Assembly: GCA_947627045.1 (NCBI GenBank)
Contig: CANQUM010000002.1
Coordinates: 1 to 64,000 of the forward strand
Direction of reading: 5' to 3'
Source of the DNA: an uncultured Clostridia bacterium
GTDB taxonomy: Bacteria > Bacillota > Clostridia > Oscillospirales > Ruminococcaceae
DNA length: 64,000 nucleotides
Position numbers and translations under genes: made by a program. Below the pieces are notes generated by a model. The model searched no databases and was not told the origin of the DNA. It saw only the letters and a program-made list of their open reading frames with translations. Numbering within the stretch: the stretch's first letter is position 1; every line of letters starts with the position of its first letter. Positions 18,218 through 27,405 of this stretch are shown piece after piece.

Positions 18218-19639
18218 TTAGAACCTGAAATCACGCTCGCCCGAATGAATTCTTTCAATTCTCTCTTTGGCAATTTTTCTGGTCTTTTCATTTGGAATAA
18301 GCTCAAGCTGTTTTTGAATCAAAGCCTCTCCCTTTCGTCTTGTATCCTCACCGGCATAATCCTCAAGATACTCCTTTAAAGTCATAAGAGCGTTCGGCTG
18401 ACAGCAGTTTGCTATCTGACCCGATTTGCACAGGCTCATAAACCTGTCGCCTGTTCTGCCCTCATGATAACAAGCCGTACAAAAACTCGGAATATAACCC
18501 ATTTCTAAAAGCCAGTTTACGACCTCGTCTAATGTTCTTGTATCAGTAACATCAAACTGAGCAGAATTTTCCTCCTCAGGCTCGGGGTCAACATAACCGC
18601 CGACGCTTGTTCGAGAGCCTCCGCTGATTTGAGAAACCCCAAGCTTTAAAACTCTTTCTCTTGACTTTTTCGACTCACGGGTTGAAATTATCATTCCGGT
18701 ATACGGAACGGCAATTCTTATAACTGCTACCAGTTTTGCAAAAATATCGTCTGAAATTGCATTTGAAAAATCAGCTTTGTCAATGTCATCGGCACCGCAT
18801 ATTCTCGGCACTGAAATGGTATGAGGACCTACTCCGTGAACAGCTTCCAAATGCTCTGCGTGCATCAAAAGACCGACAAAATCGTATTTATACATCTCAA
18901 GCCCGAACAAAACTCCGATTCCTACGTCGTCTATACCGCCCTCCATTGCTCTGTCCATAGCCTCAGTGTGGTAAGCGTAATTGTGCTTAGGACCTGTTGG
19001 GTGCAAAAGCTCGTAATCGTGCTTGTTATAAGTCTCTTGAAAGAGTATATATGTTCCTATCCCTGCTTCCTTGAGCTTTCTGTAGTTTTCTACTGTCGTT
19101 GCAGCAATATTTACATTAACTCGTCTGATAGCACCGTTTTTATGATTAATTGAATAAATGGTTTTTATACTCTCTAAAATATACTCAATAGGATTATTCA
19201 CCGGGTCCTCGCCCGATTCTATGGCAAGTCTTTTATGTCCCATATCCTGAAGGGCAATCACCTCTTTTTTGATTTCCTCCTGAGTGAGTTTCTTTCTTGC
19301 AATATGCTTGTTGCAGTGATGATACGGGCAATATGTACAGCCGTTTACACAGTAGTTTGAAAGATACAGCGGTGCAAACATTACTATTCTGTCGCCGTAC
19401 AATTTTTCCTTTATCTCCATTGCCGTTTTTTCCATAGCTTCAATACATTCCGGTATTTCACATTCAAGCAGTACTGCCGCTTCTCTATGGCTTAATCCCT
19501 TGCAGTCTCTTGCCCTATTGATAAGCGACATTACATATTCCTTATCGTCCTTACGCTTTTCTGCCTCTTTAAGCGTCTCTAAAATCTCAGCGTCGTTGAT
19601 AAATTCCTCTGCCTTCATAGACTTAACATCATACTTCAT
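18218..19639 (-). CDS. hydG: [FeFe]-hydrogenase maturation radical SAM tyrosine lyase HydG
   Basis: APLYLSNYCVNGCTYCPYHHCNK; C-terminal FCTACYHEGRTGDRFMSLCKSG. Confidence 0.96.
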   Translation of the reverse strand: MKYDVKSMKAEEFINDAEILETLKEAEKRKDDKEYVMSLINRARDCKGLSHREAAVLLECEIPECIEAMEKTAMEIKEKLYGDRIVMFAPLYLSNYCVNGCTYCPYHHCNKHIARKKLTQEEIKKEVIALQDMGHKRLAIESGEDPVNNPIEYILESIKTIYSINHKNGAIRRVNVNIAATTVENYRKLKEAGIGTYILFQETYNKHDYELLHPTGPKHNYAYHTEAMDRAMEGGIDDVGIGVLFGLEMYKYDFVGLLMHAEHLEAVHGVGPHTISVPRICGADDIDKADFSNAISDDIFAKLVAVIRIAVPYTGMIISTRESKKSRERVLKLGVSQISGGSRTSVGGYVDPEPEEENSAQFDVTDTRTLDEVVNWLLEMGYIPSFCTACYHEGRTGDRFMSLCKSGQIANCCQPNALMTLKEYLEDYAGEDTRRKGEALIQKQLELIPNEKTRKIAKERIERIHSGERDFRF

Positions 19640-19693
19640 AATTATCCTCCAATTTTGATTTTATTTAAACACAAATATGTTCATTATCCATTG

Positions 19694-20752
19694 TCAATTA
19701 TCAATTGTCAATTCCTGATAATCTCCCCTGTCGGTAACTATCTCATATCCAATGCTTTTCATTCTGCTGCTAAGACACGCCTTACACTGTGCAGATTCAT
19801 CGCCTGTGCAGATTTTGTTGTCATACAAAAGATATTTCTGCCTTACCTCCGTCGGCGAGAGATTTGGCATAACAACATTTGCTCCTGCCAAAATCCCCTG
19901 CTCCCTGCCGATCAGCGAAATTGTTCCGAGCGCCGTAGTTGCAGGAAGAAGCACATTCGGCTTCATAAGCCTTATAAGCGACAGCATAAAAAGCGTATCC
20001 TCAAGACTGCCCTTTTTCTTATCTCTGAACGGAGTATCGTGCTGTGGTATAAACGGTCCTATCCCGACCATCTCGGGGTCAAGTCTTTTGATAAACAGCA
20101 TATCCTCAGCTAAGTTTTCTGCCGTCTGAAATGGCGAGCCTACCATAAATCCGCAGCCTGTCTGATAGCCTATTCTTTTTAAAGCCTGCAGACATTCCTG
20201 CCTGTGCTCTGCTTTTAATCTTTTAGGGTGAAGCTTTGCATAATGCTCAGTATTCGCCGTCTCGTGGCGAAGAAGATACCTGTCAGCACCTGCATCGAAA
20301 AGCCTTTGATAGCTTTCCTCACTTCTATCGCCCAATGAGAGAGTTATCGCACAATCAGAATGTGCATTTTTTATGCTTTTTACAATATCACATAAAATTT
20401 CATCAGTGAAGAAGCCGTCCTCACCGCTTTGCAGTACGAAGGTTCTGAAACCAAGTTCATACCCCTCGTCAGCACACCTTAGTATATCCTCCTTGCTAAG
20501 ACGGTAGCGTTCAGCATTTATGTTTGAGCGTCTCAAACCGCAATAGTAACAGTCGTTTTTGCAATAGCTTGAAAATTCGATAAGACCTCTTACAAAAATC
20601 TTCTTGCCAAATACCCTGTCAGCCTCTTCTCTTGCCAGCTTTGCAGAAAACTCTCTGTCCTCTTTTGTATATGTACCGATAAGCTGTGTAAATTCGGTCT
20701 TTGATAAAGCTCTTTCATTTTTCAGCTTTTCAATTAATTCTCTGTTATTCAT
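19694..20752 (-). CDS. hydE: [FeFe]-hydrogenase maturation radical SAM protein HydE
   Basis: GLIEFSSYCKNDCYYCGLRRSN; operon context. Confidence 0.95.
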   Translation of the reverse strand: MNNRELIEKLKNERALSKTEFTQLIGTYTKEDREFSAKLAREEADRVFGKKIFVRGLIEFSSYCKNDCYYCGLRRSNINAERYRLSKEDILRCADEGYELGFRTFVLQSGEDGFFTDEILCDIVKSIKNAHSDCAITLSLGDRSEESYQRLFDAGADRYLLRHETANTEHYAKLHPKRLKAEHRQECLQALKRIGYQTGCGFMVGSPFQTAENLAEDMLFIKRLDPEMVGIGPFIPQHDTPFRDKKKGSLEDTLFMLSLIRLMKPNVLLPATTALGTISLIGREQGILAGANVVMPNLSPTEVRQKYLLYDNKICTGDESAQCKACLSSRMKSIGYEIVTDRGDYQELTIDN

Positions 20753-20771
20753 ATAACTCCTATTACTCGCA

Positions 20772-21032
20772 TTACAGCTTTGAATAAACCGTTTTTACTG
20801 TTATATTATCTATCATTCCCAGCTTACCCGAAATCGCACCTATTACATCATTCGGAGCGTCAACAACAACGCTTATTACATTGACGTTTTTCTTCTGATA
20901 CGGTATACCCATTCTGCCAATGATATACTGAGAATAATTATGCAGAATTTTATTAAGACGTTCTGTCTGTTCTATCTCCTCTACGATTATCGCTATAATA
21001 GCAAGTCTTGTTTCGCTGTTTTTTACCTCCAT
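20772..21032 (-). CDS. TM1266-family putative regulator of iron-only hydrogenase
   Basis: ETRLAIIAIIVEE...HNYSQYIIGRMGIPYQKKNVNVISVVVDA; ATG at 21032 with AGAGG RBS. Confidence 0.85.
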   Translation of the reverse strand: MEVKNSETRLAIIAIIVEEIEQTERLNKILHNYSQYIIGRMGIPYQKKNVNVISVVVDAPNDVIGAISGKLGMIDNITVKTVYSKL

Positions 21033-21053
21033 ACTTAACCTCTTTTCTAAATC

Positions 21054-21085
21054 AAAAAATCCTTTCACCAAAAGGCAAAAGGATA
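21054..21085 (-). terminator. Leader intrinsic terminator upstream of the hyd operon
   Basis: Minus strand ATCCTTTTGCCTTTTGGTGAAAGGATTTTTT. Confidence 0.8.
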
Positions 21086-21230
21086 GAATTAACCCGCATA
21101 CCAAATCAAAAAACGATTCGATAAAAGCATTGCTATACTCTCGCCTTGCAACTCAGAATAAACCTTTGTTATCAGAACGATTTATGTTTTTTAAACGCTC
21201 GCAGTCAGGACTTATATCCTTTCTGTTTAC
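21054..21230 (-). ncRNA. Candidate cis-regulatory leader RNA of the hyd maturation operon
   Basis: Segment 21078-21085 can pair with 21215-21222 or with terminator arm 21059-21065. Confidence 0.55.
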
Positions 21231-21236
21231 GAATAT

Positions 21237-21265
21237 ATTTTAGCACAGATGAATGGCAATGTCAA
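21237..21265 (-). promoter_or_regulatory. Promoter TTGACA-17-TAAAAT for the hyd operon
   Basis: Minus strand TTGACATTGCCATTCATCTGTGCTAAAAT. Confidence 0.8.
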
Positions 21266-21293
21266 CAGGGCGAACCTTGAAAAACATAGAAAA

Positions 21294-21316
21294 ACTCCCA
21301 GATAAATTCAGGGAGC
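21294..21316 (-). terminator. Terminator of the 21338-22468 gene
   Basis: Minus strand CTCCCTGAATTTATCTGGGAGTTTTT. Confidence 0.75.
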
Positions 21317-21337
21317 CATTTCTATAAAAAATTTAAC

Positions 21338-22468
21338 TTACCTTATAAGCTTTAACGTCTTACTCCATTTGCCGAAATACTTTCTGCCGTTTTTAATCTT
21401 ATATGCTCTTACCTTAATAAAATATTTTTTCTTATTAAGCTTCTTTAATGTAATCGTCTTTTTGTTAGTAAACTTCTTTTTGGCTTTCTTGAATTTTTTG
21501 TTTGCCGACCATTTAACCTGATAGCCCTTTGCTTTGCTGACTTTCTTCCAAGAGATTTTAGCTTTTCTCTTTCCGCCCTTTTTCAGAAATACTCCACTAA
21601 CCCTTGCCGGTTTTTTAGTTGATGACTGCTTTATCAAAGAATTTGACGGTGCTGATTTTTTTGATGAGCTTTTAGGCGGATTGAACTTTAAAATGTATTT
21701 ACAGCTATTATCATGTTTAGATATTCTTATATAATATATACCCTTATCTAAAGTATAACTGAACTTTTTAGTTTCATCTGAAAAGACGCCAACAGTAGTG
21801 TAATTTGTTATATCATTTAAATTATTATCAAATAAAGTAAATATTATATAATATACATTAGAATCATAGACAGAAACATAAAAATCATATTTAGTTGGTT
21901 TGCCTATATATATTTTATAATAATCATATTCATCTTTTTTTACACTTGTTATAGTTCCATTTATTGTAGAACCGTTGCTTACCGACTGTGCCTGAAAATA
22001 TGTATCGTTAGGTTCAATTTCATTAGAATTGGCTGATGTAAAACTGGCTTTTACTCTATAACCCCCTGAATAATAAGGATCCCAAGAAGCATTATATTCT
22101 GATATTCTTAAATAATAAGTACCTTTCTCTAACCACTCAGCAAATACCTCGTTTTCAGGATTACCACTGCTTGCATAATATGTACTAGTACCATATATAG
22201 AATTATAATCTGAGTCCAACACATCAAAATACAACTTTCCAAAAGATTGCATATCAATGGTTAATTTACCTGTTGATGAGGTATATATAGGAATATAATC
22301 ATACTCGCTTTTATTATCGTCGTAACCTATATAGCCGTTCACCCATACGCCGTTAGTTTTGAGTTCAGGTTTATTATTTACAATATCCTCCGCACCAACA
22401 GGCAATATCCCGACTAAACCAACAACTATAACAAGAGTTGTCAATATACTTAAAAATCTTTTTGTCAT
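21338..22468 (-). CDS. Secreted protein with PPC-like beta-domains and Lys-rich Fn3-like C-terminus
   Basis: Signal peptide; EPNDTYFQAQSVSNGSTINGTI; ISWKKVSKAKGYQVKWS…KYFIKVRAY. Confidence 0.75.
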   Translation of the reverse strand: MTKRFLSILTTLVIVVGLVGILPVGAEDIVNNKPELKTNGVWVNGYIGYDDNKSEYDYIPIYTSSTGKLTIDMQSFGKLYFDVLDSDYNSIYGTSTYYASSGNPENEVFAEWLEKGTYYLRISEYNASWDPYYSGGYRVKASFTSANSNEIEPNDTYFQAQSVSNGSTINGTITSVKKDEYDYYKIYIGKPTKYDFYVSVYDSNVYYIIFTLFDNNLNDITNYTTVGVFSDETKKFSYTLDKGIYYIRISKHDNSCKYILKFNPPKSSSKKSAPSNSLIKQSSTKKPARVSGVFLKKGGKRKAKISWKKVSKAKGYQVKWSANKKFKKAKKKFTNKKTITLKKLNKKKYFIKVRAYKIKNGRKYFGKWSKTLKLIR

Positions 22469-22620
22469 TTTTATTCCTCCGTTTATTACAAATTATATTA
22501 TACAACATAAATATTGTAATAATAGTATTATAACATCATTTTTGCTGTTTGTAAATACCACATAAGTGACGTATAATAATATTTAGGATTAATGTTTTTG
22601 CTAATATACGGAGGTTTATT

Positions 22621-22953
22621 ATGCAAGATAATTTGTATTTATACCCCAATCTAGTAAAGGTCAGAAAAGCCCACCGTATGACGCAGTCTGAGCTTGCTAA
22701 ACTTATAGGAATTTCTCAGCAGGAAATAAGCAGATATGAAAATGGTGATGTAAAGGCACCAATAAATTATATAGTAGATTTAGCAAATTGTTTCAATGTA
22801 ACTACTGATTATATTCTCGGCAGAGATGAAATGAACCGAGATAATATCACGGACGATAAAAATATTTTAAATTCATTTAATCAATTAACTGACGAAAATA
22901 AAATCAAAGTATCTGAAAGGATAAAAACGTTGTTAGATTTGCAGAAAGAATAA
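22621..22953 (+). CDS. XRE-family HTH transcriptional regulator
   Basis: LVKVRKAHRMTQSELAKLIGISQQEISRYENGDVKAPINYIVDLANCFNVTTDYILGR. Confidence 0.92.
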   Translation: MQDNLYLYPNLVKVRKAHRMTQSELAKLIGISQQEISRYENGDVKAPINYIVDLANCFNVTTDYILGRDEMNRDNITDDKNILNSFNQLTDENKIKVSERIKTLLDLQKE

Positions 22954-22990
22954 GGACGAACCTATTTATACAGGTTCGCCCTTAATTTTA
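22951..22990. terminator. Intrinsic terminator
   Basis: AAGGACGAACCTATTTATACAGGTTCGCCCTTAATTTT. Confidence 0.65.
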
Positions 22991-23011
22991 TATAGACTCA
23001 TTTTATCAATT

Positions 23012-24448
23012 CTACCTAGTTTTCGCCTTTATAATTTTAGACCATTTGCCGTTTGACTTACGCATTTCACCGCTTTCAGACTTATACGTTTTATATGCCC
23101 TTACTTTAATATAGTATACTTTCTTTGACTTCAAACCCTTAATAATTTTAGAGCTTTGGTTAGCTTTTACAAAAACCACCTTTTTGCCTTTTTTCATTTT
23201 TCTATTAAGTCCGCATTTTATCTCATACCCTGAAACACCGCTTATTTTTTTCCATTTAACCTTCAGCCGTCTTTTCTTTGAAGTTTTTGTAACCTTCTTG
23301 ATTTTAGCCTGTTTCACCTTTGGTTTTACAACCTTAATAACCTTGCTTGGTGCGGGTGAAATGCTTGCACTTGTACTGATGTGAGGCTTTTCAGAAGCAG
23401 GCTGGTCTTTTATATTATTACTTGAATTTCCCGTATTTGTTTTGTCGGAGCTATCAATGGGATCAGGCTCTTTGGTTATAAGAGTATAATCTATTCCGTT
23501 TTGCTTGGCATATTCCTCAATCGTAGAACCCGCATTGCAGATTATTTTAAAATCGCTGTACTTATTACCGTTTTCGTCGTAGCCTAAGCATTGCGGCTCA
23601 AGAACAACATCATAAGAATTAATAGTAATGCTCCTTAACGACTCACATCCAGCAAAAGCTCTGTAGCCGATAGTTTCAATATTCCTGTTAAGACTAACTG
23701 TATTCAGCATTTTACAGTTTAGAAAAGCCTCAGAAGCTATATAGGTTAAATCAGACGGCAACATAATACTCTCTAAATATTCATTTCCCTCAAACGCATT
23801 TAATCCTATTCCATCTAAAACAACATCATCCATAGGTGTGAAAAGCGAATCATCCTTGCTGACCGTGTAATAATTATATAATGTAAATTCCTTTGCTGAA
23901 CCAGTATATCTGTAAAGCTCATAACGCCCTGAAAATTCATCTAATAGCGAATATGTAAATACCAAATCGGGAGCTTTTATTACTCTTATATAATATTTAC
24001 CGCTGTTATCAGGATTAAGAAGCTGTGTTTTGTAGTAGTATACCTCACCCTTCTTTAGCTTCTGTACCATTTTTGTATACGGAACTTGCCCTTTAACAGA
24101 CGGGTCATAAAAATCAAACTCAACATACTGCAGCTCGTTTTTATCACTGTCATAAAGCGTGGCAACAGGCTCATAATAATTATACTCTTTTTCAAAAAAC
24201 GCTCCTACTTTATATTTAACACCCATAGCTTCAAACAGATAATATCCGTCCTCAGGAGCGGTAAAGCTCGATAATGAATAACTATTACTCTCGACTGATT
24301 TTTCGTAAATAATACCGCTTTCAATATGCTCTGCAGAAATAAAATCTATTTCACTGTCTGCTCCTAAAACCATCAATGACGAATCTGCATAAAATACAGT
24401 CATAAACAGTAAACACATCAAAGAAAAAACTGTTAATGCTCTCTTCAT
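23012..24448 (-). CDS. Secreted BspA-type leucine-rich repeat protein with Lys-rich Fn3-like C-terminus
   Basis: GIGLNAFEGNEYLESIMLPSDLTYIASEAFLNCKMLNTVSLNRNIETIGYRAFAGCESL; C-terminal VKWKKISGVSGYEIKCG...YYIKVRAY. Confidence 0.8.
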   Translation of the reverse strand: MKRALTVFSLMCLLFMTVFYADSSLMVLGADSEIDFISAEHIESGIIYEKSVESNSYSLSSFTAPEDGYYLFEAMGVKYKVGAFFEKEYNYYEPVATLYDSDKNELQYVEFDFYDPSVKGQVPYTKMVQKLKKGEVYYYKTQLLNPDNSGKYYIRVIKAPDLVFTYSLLDEFSGRYELYRYTGSAKEFTLYNYYTVSKDDSLFTPMDDVVLDGIGLNAFEGNEYLESIMLPSDLTYIASEAFLNCKMLNTVSLNRNIETIGYRAFAGCESLRSITINSYDVVLEPQCLGYDENGNKYSDFKIICNAGSTIEEYAKQNGIDYTLITKEPDPIDSSDKTNTGNSSNNIKDQPASEKPHISTSASISPAPSKVIKVVKPKVKQAKIKKVTKTSKKRRLKVKWKKISGVSGYEIKCGLNRKMKKGKKVVFVKANQSSKIIKGLKSKKVYYIKVRAYKTYKSESGEMRKSNGKWSKIIKAKTR

Positions 24449-24643
24449 TTTTCCTCCAAATACCAACGATTGACATTCAAACTACTACTTTACGCATTTT
24501 TATTATACAATATTATAGTACTTTCGTCAAACTAATAAAAGTATATTTTGATTAATTTTATATTGAAATATTTGAGTAAATATGTTAGCATTAATCTATA
24601 AACAAATGTAATTTAGATCAAAAATAAGAAAAGAGGTAAAAAA

Positions 24644-27304
24644 ATGAAAGCAAAAAGAATACTTTCAGGGCTGATAAGCGCAGTTGTTGCAATATCAGCA
24701 ACGTTCAGCATGGTTTCTTTTACAGCAAGTGCTGATGAAACTTTTGATGATTTGAATCAAGAGCAAATCACTGCCGCTATGGGAGCAGGCTGGAACTTGG
24801 GTAATCAGCTGGAGGCTACCAATGAGGCCGGAGAGCCAAATGAAACAGCATGGGGCAACCCGGTAATTAGAAAAGAACTCCTGCAGACAGTAAAAAAAGC
24901 AGGATTCAAATCAGTAAGAATCCCTATTTCCTATTTAACTAAAATAGGTCCTCAGACAACTTATAAAATTGACGAAGCATGGCTTAACCGTATTAAGGAA
25001 GTTGTAGACTATGCAATTGAAGAAGATCTTTATGTAATCATCAATATGCACGCAGACGGCTATTATGATACTGTTAAAGGTGCGTGGCTTGATTGCTCAG
25101 CGTCATACCAAACTACTATCGTGAATAAATTTAAAGCCTGCTGGAAGCAGATTGCTGAAAAATTTGCAAACTATGACGAGCATCTTATCTTTGAGTCAAT
25201 GAACGAAGTAGGCGCTTCAGGAACTCCTACTGAAACTGTTTATAACAACATAAACAATTACAATCAAGTATTTGTTGACACTGTACGCCAGACAAGTGAA
25301 AACAATTCTAAAAGATGGCTTTTAGTTCCTGGCTGGTACACAAACATTAACTACACGGTAGGAAGCTACTTTGCAATCCCATCAGATACCTACAGAGATA
25401 CATCTATTCCCGAGAGTGAAAAAAGAATAATGGTTTCTGTTCACTACTATGACCCTTGGGATTTCTGCGGAGACGACACAAGCGGATCATATTCGCAATG
25501 GGGAGATGACGGTAACCCGAACAAAAAGGTTAACTGGAACAGCGATGAAGACTATATGGAAGGTCAGCTCAAAAAGGTATACGACAAATTCGTATCAGCA
25601 GGCTATCCTGTAATAATCGGTGAGTACGGATGTATAAACAAAACCGCTACCGACGCTGCTAACACTATATACAGAGCACACTATGTAGGAACAATGTGTA
25701 AACTTGCAAAGGAATACGGCTGTGTACCGGTATACTGGGATAACGGAGCAGTAGGAAACAGTTTCGGACTTATCAACAGAAATACATACAAAATAGAACA
25801 GCCAGAAATGATAGACGCTATGATGGAAGTATATCTGACACCAAAGGAAAACCTGAGCAGATTCATCACATTCATATCCGAATTAAAGAGCGACAATTAC
25901 ACAACAGATACATGGAACGCAGTAGATACAGCACTAAAAACAGCAGAAGGTCTTGTAGAAGCTGAAGGCACATCAGATGAAGACTTAACAAAGGCATATG
26001 AAGACCTTAACACAGCATACTACAAGTTAATGGAAAATGATAGTGCAACAGACGAATATGTAGCAATAAGAAACGAAGATGAAATAGGAAACTCAATAGA
26101 ATTGTATGAAGAAGCAATTGCACTTGGACAGTCTCCTGAAGGATATGCAGTATCGCTAAAACCAGATATGATGAATGTTCTGTCATCAAAAGTACTAACG
26201 ATTAAATTCAAGATCACATCAGCTAAGAAGCCTGCAGCCGGTGATACTGTACTTAATTTAAAACCATTTGACACAAAAACATGGTCAGGCTGGAATGATA
26301 ACTTTGTAAAATTATCAGACTGCAAATATGATGCAGCAACAGAAGAATACACATACACAGTAGAATCAAAGAAGATATTGGATTCATATGAAGGCGGAAT
26401 TGAAAGTGGAGCAGATGGTATAAATCTTTACTATGGCATGGTTGTTGATAAAAATGGAAAAGTAGGAAATGCTCTTGATGAAGACGGCAATGCAATATTT
26501 GACAAGGATGGAGTAGCAATACAGTTGACATACTATTCGGCATCATATCCTATATCACATACACGTCATCACTATGAAGAAGGCTCATACACATTCACAG
26601 AGCCGACCTGTACAGAGCAAGGATACAGAGAGTATAAATGTACAGCATGCGGAGAAGTATATAAAGATATGTACAAAGCCAACGGACACACATGGGAAGC
26701 ATGGAAAACAGTAAAAGAAGCTACCTGCGGAGAAGCAGGAATACGTGAGCACACATGCTTGATAGATAATGTAACAGAACAGCAAGAAATAAAGGCAACA
26801 GGAAAACATAACTTTGTAAACGGCGTATGCACAGTATGCGGAGCAAAGGATATTATAGAGGAACCACATAAACCGGAGAATCCTGGCAATAACAACGGAA
26901 GCACAGTTAAGCCCGGAACACCTGGAAACAAGGTAACACCTACTCCAAAGACAAACGCTAAGGCAGATGCACAAAAGATAGTAAACAAGGCTAAGATCAA
27001 GAATCTTAAAGCTAGTGCTAAGGGCAAAAAGGTAACAGTTAAGTGGAAGAAGGCAAGCAAGGTTACCGGTTACATTGTACAGGTATCAGCTAAGAAGAAC
27101 TTCAAGAATATACTTGCAAAGAAGACCTTAAAGAAGAACGCAAAGAAGGTTACAATCAAGATTAAGAAGCTCAAGAAGGGCAAGACTTATTGGGTAAGAG
27201 TAAGAGCTTATAAGACTTACAAAGCTAACGGCAAGACCAATAAGGCAACAGGTTCTTGGAAGAAAATTAAATTTAAAGTAAATATAAGTGCAAAATCTAA
27301 ATAA
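24644..27304 (+). CDS. Secreted GH5-like endoglucanase with accessory domains and Lys-rich Fn3-like C-terminus
   Basis: GAGWNLGNQLEA, SVRIPISY, FESMNEV, VIIGEYG; signal peptide; CxxCG repeats; C-terminal VKWKKASKVTGYIVQVS. Confidence 0.88.
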   Translation: MKAKRILSGLISAVVAISATFSMVSFTASADETFDDLNQEQITAAMGAGWNLGNQLEATNEAGEPNETAWGNPVIRKELLQTVKKAGFKSVRIPISYLTKIGPQTTYKIDEAWLNRIKEVVDYAIEEDLYVIINMHADGYYDTVKGAWLDCSASYQTTIVNKFKACWKQIAEKFANYDEHLIFESMNEVGASGTPTETVYNNINNYNQVFVDTVRQTSENNSKRWLLVPGWYTNINYTVGSYFAIPSDTYRDTSIPESEKRIMVSVHYYDPWDFCGDDTSGSYSQWGDDGNPNKKVNWNSDEDYMEGQLKKVYDKFVSAGYPVIIGEYGCINKTATDAANTIYRAHYVGTMCKLAKEYGCVPVYWDNGAVGNSFGLINRNTYKIEQPEMIDAMMEVYLTPKENLSRFITFISELKSDNYTTDTWNAVDTALKTAEGLVEAEGTSDEDLTKAYEDLNTAYYKLMENDSATDEYVAIRNEDEIGNSIELYEEAIALGQSPEGYAVSLKPDMMNVLSSKVLTIKFKITSAKKPAAGDTVLNLKPFDTKTWSGWNDNFVKLSDCKYDAATEEYTYTVESKKILDSYEGGIESGADGINLYYGMVVDKNGKVGNALDEDGNAIFDKDGVAIQLTYYSASYPISHTRHHYEEGSYTFTEPTCTEQGYREYKCTACGEVYKDMYKANGHTWEAWKTVKEATCGEAGIREHTCLIDNVTEQQEIKATGKHNFVNGVCTVCGAKDIIEEPHKPENPGNNNGSTVKPGTPGNKVTPTPKTNAKADAQKIVNKAKIKNLKASAKGKKVTVKWKKASKVTGYIVQVSAKKNFKNILAKKTLKKNAKKVTIKIKKLKKGKTYWVRVRAYKTYKANGKTNKATGSWKKIKFKVNISAKSK

Positions 27305-27330
27305 TAAATTCTAAAAAATTGTCAAAACTA

Positions 27331-27359
27331 TTGACAGTAGAAAATCAAAGTGCTAAAAT
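27331..27359 (+). promoter_or_regulatory. Promoter TTGACA-17-TAAAAT
   Basis: TTGACAGTAGAAAATCAAAGTGCTAAAAT. Confidence 0.75.
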
Positions 27360-27389
27360 AAGGTATGTCAGAAATGGCATACCTTATTT
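27356..27389. promoter_or_regulatory. Perfect 12-bp inverted repeat overlapping the -10 and predicted start site
   Basis: AAATAAGGTATG-TCAGAAATGG-CATACCTTATTT. Confidence 0.7.
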
Positions 27390-27405
27390 CATAGGAGGAA
27401 TAAAA

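Noticed and set aside
26253-27060. Several minus-strand ORFs within the GH5 gene
   Set aside because: Antisense frames of a clear GH5 coding sequence with no RBS or recognisable domain.
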